A model generated the notes under the pieces. That model searched no databases. It saw only the letters and a list, made by a program, of their open reading frames with translations, and was not told where the DNA came from. The translations under genes and the position numbers were made by a program. DNA of 18,305 nucleotides from Chrysochromulina parva (Eukaryota; Haptophyta; Prymnesiales; Chrysochromulinaceae): the NCBI GenBank assembly GCA_002887195.1, contig PJAB01001003.1, positions 1-18,305 of the forward strand, in the 5' to 3' direction. Shown here piece by piece: positions 1 through 8,100 of the stretch. The number at the start of each line of letters is the position of its first letter. Positions within the stretch are counted from its first letter, which is position 1.

Positions 1-2914
1 TTGGGGACTCGAAACTCAGTACGACGCTGTCTGCAGCTGGACCGTTGCCAAGATCGATGACGCGATCCGTTGCAGAGCCTGTCCGCGTGCGGTAGACCCA
101 CGCGCAGATCGTGAAGCCAAGCCCCCCGCCGACGATTCCGGTGCGCGACGTGGCCGTCAAGTAGGAGGTCGCCGCCCCGGTGAAGGTGTATGCGCCGTCG
201 ACGGCGCACAGCGGCGGCGGCGGCGGCGGCGGCGATGGCTGCACAAAAATAGAAATGTTGGAATAACGATACGCTGTTGCCTGCCAGCCGTATGCATAAC
301 CTTCGTGTGAACAACCACCATATGTTGAAAAGCCCGCGCTCTGATTGAATAGATTGCGCTGCAGCTCAACTGTGGCAGACATGTCAGCTGCACAGGGACA
401 ATTGTAAATACCATAACCCGTCCCGCACCACCAGAAGTTTGAGCCACAGCTGTTGTCACAAGCTTGGGTTCGTAGTTGCGCGATATTGGACGAATGGATG
501 CAATTCGGACACCCTATTGGAAGCGGTGTTAGCCCGACTGGTGGCACCAACAACCGGTTGTTGGTGGCATATGAGGTGTCTCCAAAGATGCTCCAGCATG
601 AAGCTCCTCCCATGAAGCGCTGAGTCCACTTGATACGAGTCCATTGCATTGTGGTGTTTATGTAATGAACATCCCAAAAAGGTGCACAACTTGGACCATC
701 AGCAGTGGACACGACGTCCACTCGAGCACTTCCATCACTGTCGCTTCCAACCGAAATTTGCACGTTTCGAGATGAGGCAAGCTGGAGCATGTCGGTGGTG
801 ACGCGTATCCATTGTGGCTCTGGTGGTGGCTCTGGTAGTGGCGAGGGCGGCGGCGGTGAGGGCGGCGGTGGCGAGGGCGGCGGCGGCGAGGGCGAGGGCG
901 GCGGCGGCGAGGGCGAGGGCGGCGGCGGCGAGGGCGGCGGCGGCGGGCGCGGCGGGAGGGGGGGTGGTGCCGGACAAGTTGAGACTGTGCCAGAGACGCC
1001 GTCAGTGAGGGTCGTTGGCCAGGAGCAGACCATGGCGGGCCACCCAACATAGACATTGGGCCCATAACGGTTAGCCGTATTCCCACTTATTGCGGACGAT
1101 GAGATTTTCACTGTGGAGCCAAAGACGGCGACACCACCGCCATTATTCGGATATTGCCAATCGATAAAATGTGAAGCTGAGTTCCCACTGATGGTGCACG
1201 ATGAGATGACCACTGTGCCATCCCCGTTGATAAATATACCGCCGCCCGACCAATGGGTGTAGCCTCCCGTGATGTTGAGCCCGATCAGTTGCACGACGTC
1301 CGACGAGCCCGGGTTGATGGTCAGCACACGGCGCGGACTCGAGGAGCTCGCTTGTGCGTGCAGCACGACCGAGCCTGCCACCGCCGCCTCGAGGACGACG
1401 CTCCTGGTGATGCCGAGCTCGGCGGTGAGGTAGTAGGTGCCGGGGGCAAGGACGATGCGGCCGACGGCGGTGTTGGCGAGTGCACTGGTCAGGTCGGCAG
1501 TGTTGCTCACCGCCGCGGTCCCCGGCGGATAAGGTGGCGGCGGCGGCGGCGAGGGCGAAGGTGGCAGCGAGGGCGGCGAGGGCGGCGGCGGAGGAAGTGA
1601 AGTAGCTGAAGAAAAGATGCGCACCTCGGCAAGGTTGAGGATGCGATTCGTCCCGGGCAGCACGATGGTCACATAGGTTCCACTGAGATCCCTCTGGCAG
1701 TCGAATGTGAATGGACCGGCCGTGGCTGGGACCATCTGATTACCCACGACGCATGCTTGCGACGTAGCTGAGTTGTAGTCTCCTGGCGATGCACCAACCC
1801 ATATTTGGAAGGGCGACAGGCGATCTGCACAGCAGCCTTCATCGCGATTCATGATCCACACAAGCCGCACAGCTTGCTGGCCTGAGATCTGAATGGACAA
1901 CCACGGATTGGCCTCAACTTCGGCGTGGCAATAATCTGAGGTCTGGTCATTGATGCAGAGCGCAGCTGGGCTGGACCACCAAGGGTGGGTGGAGCTCATG
2001 CTGGCACTTAGACGTGGGATCGCTGGCATGCTGGGGCTCTGGCATTCAACGCTCGCCATCCTGTCGAAGCTGAGGAGGATAGCCAGCCAGACTCTCCATC
2101 GAGCACTTCCCGGCTGCGACCTTCCTCGCCGACTCCCACGTGCTCCTTGCGCCCCGTCTCGCATCGTGCTCGAACGCAGTGCTCTAAACAGCCCCACCAA
2201 CCGTGCGACGAGGCCAGCCATCGCAAAGAAGGCCATCGAGAGCAGGCAAGCGGATCGATCCATCTCGACTTGGAGAGCGGTGGCCTTCCATCCCGTGGCG
2301 CCAGGAGTGGGCGGCATCCTTGGAGGCGATGAAGGCGGTAGAGCCACAGGCGGCGGCGACGATTGCACGGCGGTGTGCGATCCGCAGTCGGCGCAATCGA
2401 CGCAGACGCATGTCTCCAAGCAGATGCCCTTGCCGAGGGGTGAACTTGCGGTCGGCAGTGGCAGCGGTCGGCGCATGCCGCAGTCGGTGCAGTCGGTGCT
2501 GTACTGGCCATCCGGATACTCGGCGCTCTGGCCGCCGTCGTCGCAGCAGTGGCCATCCGAGGCATAAGCTGGCATTCCGATGCGAGAGACAGTGTTGATG
2601 CTGCAAAGGGCAGGGGCTGCCGGAGGTGTTGACGCGATGGGGCGCGGTGGGCTGGAGACCAGTGGCTGCGGGGGCGAGCGCGGGGCGCAGTCCACGCAGT
2701 CGGCGCCGTACGCGCACATCGGCAACTCGGAGCCGGGGCTGTCGCAATAGATGTCCGAGGCGTCCACGCCCGTGTTCATGCAGAGTGGATGGGGGGGAGG
2801 CGAGGCGCCGCCGAGGAAGAGCAGATGAGTCGCCCGCAACACGTTTGCCCCAACAAAGGGTGTAGAGGCTACGCTCTCGGCAGCGACGACGAGCAGAAAG
2901 GTGCCCAACATCAT
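1..2914 (-). CDS. Large secreted multidomain matrix/lectin-like protein, C-terminus beyond the window
   Basis: One minus-strand frame is open from the ATG at 2914 to the window edge (971 codons, no stop); an in-frame stop lies upstream at 2936-2938. Residues 1-16 (MMLGTFLLVVAAESVA) look like a signal peptide. Residues 45-79 and 104-148 are Cys repeats of the form 'CDDGG..AEY...DC.DCG.R', with a partial third copy at 164-178. Residues 310-434 resemble an F5/8-type C or fucolectin domain (NPWLSIQI, NRDEGCCADRL, GTYVTIVLP, LNLAEVRIF). Residues 466-645 resemble a right-handed beta-helix (GGGIFI, SSCTISGNSA, NNGGGVAVF). Residues 700-888 are a Cys/Trp-rich module. Residues 900 onward match the start of a LamG/concanavalin-like fold (GFTICAWVY, VIDLGNGPAADSVVLSFE). 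Pro/Ser linkers separate the modules. The likely role is extracellular or cell-surface glycan binding, inferred from the domains. Residues 220-300 fit no module: they are hydrophobic, then very basic, and could conceal an intron or a membrane anchor. Confidence 0.85.
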   Translation of the reverse strand, partial: MMLGTFLLVVAAESVASTPFVGANVLRATHLLFLGGASPPPHPLCMNTGVDASDIYCDSPGSELPMCAYGADCVDCAPRSPPQPLVSSPPRPIASTPPAAPALCSINTVSRIGMPAYASDGHCCDDGGQSAEYPDGQYSTDCTDCGMRRPLPLPTASSPLGKGICLETCVCVDCADCGSHTAVQSSPPPVALPPSSPPRMPPTPGATGWKATALQVEMDRSACLLSMAFFAMAGLVARLVGLFRALRSSTMRDGAQGARGSRRGRSQPGSARWRVWLAILLSFDRMASVECQSPSMPAIPRLSASMSSTHPWWSSPAALCINDQTSDYCHAEVEANPWLSIQISGQQAVRLVWIMNRDEGCCADRLSPFQIWVGASPGDYNSATSQACVVGNQMVPATAGPFTFDCQRDLSGTYVTIVLPGTNRILNLAEVRIFSSATSLPPPPPSPPSLPPSPSPPPPPPYPPGTAAVSNTADLTSALANTAVGRIVLAPGTYYLTAELGITRSVVLEAAVAGSVVLHAQASSSSPRRVLTINPGSSDVVQLIGLNITGGYTHWSGGGIFINGDGTVVISSCTISGNSASHFIDWQYPNNGGGVAVFGSTVKISSSAISGNTANRYGPNVYVGWPAMVCSWPTTLTDGVSGTVSTCPAPPPLPPRPPPPPSPPPPSPSPPPPSPSPPPPSPPPPSPPPPSPLPEPPPEPQWIRVTTDMLQLASSRNVQISVGSDSDGSARVDVVSTADGPSCAPFWDVHYINTTMQWTRIKWTQRFMGGASCWSIFGDTSYATNNRLLVPPVGLTPLPIGCPNCIHSSNIAQLRTQACDNSCGSNFWWCGTGYGIYNCPCAADMSATVELQRNLFNQSAGFSTYGGCSHEGYAYGWQATAYRYSNISIFVQPSPPPPPPPLCAVDGAYTFTGAATSYLTATSRTGIVGGGLGFTICAWVYRTRTGSATDRVIDLGNGPAADSVVLSFESP
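815..985 (-). repeat. Pro/Ser linker microsatellite within the secreted protein
   Basis: On the plus strand this is a GGC/GAG-rich imperfect microsatellite. On the coding minus strand it reads as PPPPSP-type repeats, about residues 648-700. Similar shorter tracts lie at 1545-1600 and 216-235, each between predicted folded domains. It keeps the reading frame throughout, so it behaves as an extended linker of the pherophorin/extensin style and not as non-coding repeat. Confidence 0.85.
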
Positions 2915-3429
2915 CGAAGAAGGGGCGACGACGCGCTAGATGTTGGTCGAAAAGCTGCTTCGCTCGGAATATTATAGGCTTCGTCCTTCATGGAGAACTG
3001 TGAAGGAATCTGTGAAGGCGGGTTTTCTGAGCTCCCACAGGGGCCCAACCAGGGGGAAGGGGTATTGGGCATATGGGGTACCGTGCGGATGCATACCGGG
3101 AGATATGCTGCTCACGTTTCAGATTCAAGGGAATCTCGAAACTGTTGATGCGCATCCCGGTTTAATTCCAACGGGAGGCACGGATTGGGTGTGCATACAC
3201 CTCGTTGCGGGGAGATTCGCGAACGATGGTGACTCCCATGTCTAGCTCTCAGTCGAGAGCGGCAAGTTTACGTTGTGTGGATACCGATCACGCCCCAAGA
3301 CGGCGCTTTGAGTCCTTCCTGAACAATCCTCGCAGGACAGTGACACACCTGATTCGTGAGTGAGGTCCTATAGACGCGCGGCTACCCAGCGTGCCTCGCC
3401 ATTCCGGCTTCGACGGTCCGCGATGCCAT
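2915..3429. other. Intergenic region between the secreted protein and the INPP1-like gene
   Basis: About 515 bp lie between the start of the left gene and the stop codon of the INPP1-like gene, both on the minus strand. It should hold the 3' UTR of one and the promoter of the other. A 101-codon plus-strand ORF at 2940-3245 has no recognisable motif and overlaps the expected promoter, so it is not called. I see no further structure. Confidence 0.6.
2968..2976 (-). promoter_or_regulatory. Candidate TATA-like element for the secreted protein
   Basis: Read on the minus strand this is TATAATATT, in an otherwise GC-rich stretch. It ends 53 nt upstream of the ATG at 2914. This is positional evidence only; core promoters of haptophytes are poorly defined and the transcription start is unknown. 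Confidence 0.25.
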
Positions 3430-5059
3430 TCAATCGTAGCTTGGCGGCACCTCTCTCGCGACGCGCCGCACAGCCGCCGCGATGCTCGCCGTGTCCGCCG
3501 CTGCCGAGAGAGCAAAGAGGCCGCACACGTTTGCGTACGGCTTGAACTGCTCGGCCGAGGCGGCGAGGCCGCCCGTAGGCACGCCCGGCCGCGCATTGTA
3601 CTTGGTCAGCATGCTCTGCAGAGGCACGAAGACCGAGTTGACGGAACCCTTTGCGTACGTGTAGCGCACAAGGGAGGCGGCGGCGGTCGTGATATCCGTA
3701 ACGGTCGTGGTATCCGTAACGGTCGTGGTATCGGAAGCCTCGGACGCCGGCGCGTCGGGCGCGGGAGCAGCTACCGTATCAAGGCGCGAGAAGACGCCGC
3801 CGTGCGCCTCAAGCACCGCCTGCGCCGCGCAGGAATCCCATCGGCTGACTCCTCGATCCTGTATGTAGACCGCTGTGGGCAGCTCGAGGACTAGGAGAGC
3901 TTTATTGCCCGCGCCGCCCGCTGGGTACGTGGCGTACCTGCGAAAGGGTACTCAAGGGTACTCAAGGGTACTCAAGGGTACTCAAGGGTACTCAACGGGT
4001 ACTCAAGGGTACTCAAGGGTAATCAGAGGGTACGTGGCGTACCCGAGCTCTGCCTGCACTGCCTGAAGGAAGCGGCTCGTGCCGCCATTGCTGCACAAGA
4101 AGGCGCCCACGGCCGGCGCCGTATCGGGCGTTCGGAGCGCCGTATCGGGCGCTCGGAGCTCGCTCCGGCACGTGCCCTCCCGTTGGCAGCCAAGCGCCCA
4201 CGATCGTTGCGCGCAGAGGGGCCGGTAGACGAGGCCGCCCACGGCCTGGCCAGCCCCATCGGCAAAGCCCACGCAGATCGAGCACTGCTCTCCCAGCCCG
4301 GTGCAAAACTCTCGTGTGCCGTCGATCGGGTCGATGAAGGCCGTGAGTGCGGCAAGCGTCTCGGAAGGCGGGATGGTGCTCGCGAGGGCATCCATGCGCG
4401 CGCGCAGCTTGATGATCATCGGCTCGAGCGCCGCGGGCGCCTCGATCTCAGCTGCGCGGAACGGACCGTCGCCTTCGATACTGATTGATGCCTCGTCCTC
4501 TTCGCCCACGACGGCGCCCACGCGCCCACGGAGCAGTCGCATGAGCAGTGCCTGCGCGCGCGAACGCGAGTGGCAGCACGCGGGTCGGGATCGCTGGGGT
4601 CGCACGCTGCCTGTGCGCCGCGCCTTGCAGAGCCTCCGTCAGCATCCGTGTGCATTTGTCCGCAACAAGAATTCGGAATCGTTCGTCAATGGATTAATCA
4701 TTCGGGGCGCGCCGGCCGAGGCCGAGGCTGCCAGCCGCGCTTACGCTCACCTGCACGACGCCGTCGGCCAGCGAGAAGAACGACTTGTCCTCCTTCAGCA
4801 CACTCGCGCCCGGTTCTTTTGTGTTGAGCTGCTTGTAGACGGCCTCTATGAGCTCGGTCATGTCCTGGCACGCGGTGAGCGCCACGTCCAAAAGCGCGCT
4901 AATGGGTCGGGCATCGCTGGCCATTTGCACTGACCCTGGCGCTGCCCTTCTCCGCAGCGTGCCTGGCGCACTCGGCAGAAGCGCCGCCGCCGCCGCGCCG
5001 CCGGGAAGAGGTACGAGGCCGAGAAGGACGAGCCTCGCCACGCGCCACGCGCCGCCCAT
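3430..5059 (-). CDS. Inositol polyphosphate 1-phosphatase-like Mg-dependent phosphatase (3 exons)
   Basis: Member of the lithium-sensitive, Mg-dependent phosphatase superfamily (IMPase, INPP1, 3'(2'),5'-bisphosphate nucleotidase). Exons, all GT-AG: 5059-4751, 4551-4043, 3937-3430, giving 441 residues. Metal-site motifs: GEED at 119-122, DPIDGT at 177-182 and WDSCAAQAVLE from 306. The stretches GGAGNKALLV, WDSCAAQAVL and a C-terminal YAN..GLFAL resemble INPP1 more than IMPase. The family removes a phosphate from inositol phosphates or related bisphosphates; the exact substrate cannot be read here. The ATG at 5059 adds about 50 residues (hydrophobic core RLVLLGLVPLPGGAAAAALL, then Arg-rich) before the conserved MASDARPIS, which looks like a signal or plastid presequence. 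The splice joints are set by alignment: LADGVVQ|ALLMRLL and AELG|YATYPAGGAG. It is head to head with the USP gene. Confidence 0.85.
3693..3728 (-). repeat. 18-bp in-frame tandem duplication in the phosphatase CDS
   Basis: Two identical 18-bp units (plus strand tatccgtaacggtcgtgg) lie head to tail in exon 3. They encode TTVTDT-like repeats in a Thr-rich loop just after the WDSC motif. The length is a multiple of three, so the frame is kept. Confidence 0.9.
3923..4043 (-). repeat. Intron 2 of the phosphatase gene: decamer minisatellite inside exon-derived direct repeats
   Basis: The intron is 4042-3938 (105 nt). An identical 16-bp direct repeat (plus strand gggtacgtggcgtacc) occurs at 3923-3938 and 4028-4043, exactly one intron length apart, and includes the GT of the donor and the start of exon 3. 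Between them are about seven copies of the decamer ctcaagggta (one unit is 11 bp) at about 3945-4020. Reading through gives an in-frame TGA, so splicing is required to reach the WDSC motif. Confidence 0.85.
4116..4157 (-). repeat. 21-bp in-frame tandem duplication in the phosphatase CDS
   Basis: Two 21-bp units (4116-4136 and 4137-4157) differ at one base. On the coding strand they give the repeat APDTALR/TPDTAP in a loop after the GLVYRPL region. The frame is preserved. Confidence 0.9.
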
Positions 5060-5175
5060 TTCGTGTGAAGAGAATCGCTTCACGGTGTGAAGGCGTTTTG
5101 CGCGTCAAAAAATGCGCCCCAGGCCTTGCTAGCCGGCTCCCCCCTTCTCGTGTTGCTTTCACACCTCGGAAGAAA
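5060..5175. promoter_or_regulatory. Bidirectional promoter region, phosphatase / deubiquitinase
   Basis: Only 116 bp separate the two divergent ATGs, so both 5' UTRs and both core promoters must fit here or overlap the coding regions. No clear TATA box is visible; it contains a short AT-richer tract (tcaaaaaatgcg). Shared control of the two genes is an inference from spacing. Confidence 0.6.
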
Positions 5176-8100
5176 ATGGCCCCTATCAGCGACACTCTTT
5201 CGCCACCGGGGCCCGCCGCGCAGAAGGAGCTGATAAAAGCTCTGCACGCCGATAATGAGCCGCTCCAGGCCAACAGGCTCTACTACCTCGTGCCGCAGAG
5301 GTGCGGCGCAGGCAGCCACACTCTGTCACCTCCTGCTGTCTGGACGCACTGACCCGTTGCGCATGCGCCTGCATCTCTCGCTCGCAGCTGGTGGACGCAA
5401 TGGGCCGCATACTCGAACTGGGATCCGACCAGCAGCGGTGGTGATGCGCCCGGTCAAATTGTCACGAGCGACCTGCTAGTGGATGACGAGGATGCGACCG
5501 AGTACCTGCTGCGCGAGGGTCTGCGAGAGGGCTCGGACTTCAAGGTGCTCGGCGAGGCCGCCTGGAGCAAGCTTGTCGAATGGTATGGCGGCGGCCCCAC
5601 CATCCGCAGGATAGCGCTGGCCGAGGGCGGCGGCGCCTACTCGAAGCCCGAGGTGCTCCTCGAACTCACGCTGCTCAAGCTCGTCGTACACCTGCAGAGC
5701 GACTCCGCCACACACAAGGCCAAGGCGAGCGGCGAGTATGTTCTGCACATGAGCAAGAGTGCCTCCGTGCACGCGCTGCTCGAGAAGATGGTCGCCATCT
5801 GGGCGCTGCCTGGCCTCGACAAGGTGCGTCTGTGGGACTACTACAAGAAGAAACGGTACTCACTGCTCTCGGACACGAGCAAGAGCCTAATGGAGACGAA
5901 TCTGATGCCCGCACAGGATGTGCTCGTCGAGGTGCAGCAGGCCGACGGCAGCTGGCGCTTCTCGGACGTGAGCAACGGTGACGACGCGAGCGGTGGCAGC
6001 ATGGACCTCTTCGACGGCGTCAGCGGCTCCTCGTCGAGCACAGCCGCGGCGACGGGACATGGCCATGGCGGTGGCGGCAGCGGGCGCGGCAGCAGCAGCA
6101 GAGACGAGGATAGGGTCGTCGACAGCACGAAGCCGGCGCTCGACGGTGTCGTCGGCCTCTCCAATCTGGGCAACACGTGCTTCATGAACTCCATGCTCCA
6201 GTGCCTCTCCAACGTGCCCATGCTCCGCTCGAGGTTCCTCGACGACGGCTACCTCGTCGACCTCAACGAGGACAACCCGCTCGGTGCCAATGGCGAGCTC
6301 GCTCGCTCGTTCGCGGCGCTGCTCAAGCTCATGTGGGGCGGAGCCGCCACCACCGTCTCGCCGCGCAACTTCAAGCACGTGCTCGGACGCTTCGCGCCGC
6401 AGGTGATTACCATTGATTACCATAGATTGCCATGGATTGCCATGGATTGCCATTGATTACCATGGATTACCATGGATTGCCATGGATTGCCATGGATTGC
6501 CATTGATTACCATGGATTGCCATGGATTGCCATGGATTGCTATTGATTGCCGACGAGCATGTGCTCGGACGCTTCGCGCCGCAGTTTGCGGGCTACGGAC
6601 AGCAGGACTCCCAGGAGCTGTGCAACTACGTGCTGGACAAGCTGCATGAGGATACGAACCGCGTGCGCAAGAAGCCGTACGTGGAGACCTTCGAAGCGAA
6701 GGGCACCGAGCCCGACGTCGAGATTGCGCGCGAGGTCACACGCCGTCACAAGCTGCGCAACGACTCCTACGTGGCGGACCTCTTCGAGGGATACTTCAAA
6801 TCGACGGTCATCTGCCCGCTGTGCAGCAAGGTGAGTGTGGGCTCGGACTTGACTTGACTTGACTTGAGTTGAGTGTGGGCTCGGACTCGTTCTTCACGAG
6901 CGTCACTAAGACCCTCGGACGATTGCCACTAATGACCCTCGGATGATTGCCACTAATGACCCTCGGACGATTGCCACTAATGACCCTCCGTGATGGCTTC
7001 CCTCCTCAGGTGAGCGTCACCTTCGACTCGTTCATGAGCGTGGCGGTGCCGTTGCAGCCGGAGGACACTCGCCGACTCTCGCTCACGCTGCGCCGTTACG
7101 ACGGCTCCTTCACAGTGCTGCGTGTCACCGTGCCCCTCGCGGGTGCTGTGAAGGATCTCTTCACGGCGGTCGCGGTCGAGGCGCGGGCGGTCGACCCGAG
7201 TGCGCCGGCGCTCGTGCCGACCTCCCTCGTGTGCGCCGAGGTGTACGGCTCGAAGCTGCACAAGCTCTTCAGCCCGCAGTCTAAGCTCGAGCTGATCCAC
7301 GACAGCGACGTCATCGTCATCTGGCAGGTGTGCGCGCGCCTCGACGGGATCTGTGCGCTCTGAGTGCACCTGATGACTCCCCTAATTGCCTCCCTCATCA
7401 TCTCGCAGGTGCACCTCGACGGGATTGACGAAGCCGAGGCAGACGCCGCACCGCTTGTGCTCATCTGCCCGCAGCGCGCGCCGCAACGAGCCTCTCCGAC
7501 AGGCACGGGCTATGGGCAAGTAAAGTTCATGGGAACGCCCCTCGCCTTCGCGGTTTCGTGGACGACGAGCGGTGAGGCCTTGTACGCCCTCGTCGCCGCC
7601 CAGCTGCGGGGTGGCCAGGCCGATGCAGAGGCGCCCCCGCCGCATGAGGCGCCCGTTACGGAGCATCTGGAGGAGGAGTCCAACGGCATTTCCACCGGAG
7701 ACGATGGCGCCAAGGTCGGCGCCGATCAGCCGCCCGCCGCGCCGCTCGCGCGCGGCGCGCAGTGGCGGCTACGCTATACGTCGATGACAGTTGGCCAGCT
7801 AGGGCAGGAACCGATGGGTGCTGTCATCCCGTGCACCAGCGCGCTGTGCGAGTTCGGCGCGCCCAAATTAGGAAGCGGCACCAACCGGTGCGACTGCAGC
7901 AGCAGCGCAGCCACGCTCGCGAGCGGCGGCAGCAGCAGCGGCGGCAGCAGCAGCGGCGGTGGCAGCAGCGGCACCTCTCGCCCCGTCGCCGGCGGCGGCG
8001 GCACAAGCAGCCTGGCCGCCCGCGACGACGCGCCACCTCCCGAGACCAGGCACGTCGTCCTCGAATGGTTACCCGAAGCCTTCGAGCCGTTGGGATCCTA

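Noticed and set aside
658..1086. Arg-rich and Ala-rich ORFs over the GGC microsatellite, on both strands
   Set aside because: They are other-frame readings of the Pro/Ser linker of the secreted protein, which has a continuous frame with conserved domains on either side.
2940..3245. 101-codon plus-strand ORF with an ATG
   Set aside because: No recognisable motif, no partner, and it overlaps the promoter region expected for the gene starting at 2914.
3941..4020. CRISPR-like short repeats (also at 6403-6550)
   Set aside because: Units are 10 bp, contiguous and without spacers, and lie inside spliced introns of eukaryotic genes.
4620..4690. Coding exon VADKCTRMLTEAL between phosphatase exons 1 and 2
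   Set aside because: Direct splicing from LADGVVQ to ALLMRLL gives the family spacing to the GEE motif, with a strong donor (gtgagc) and acceptor (gcgcag); including this piece would shift the frame.
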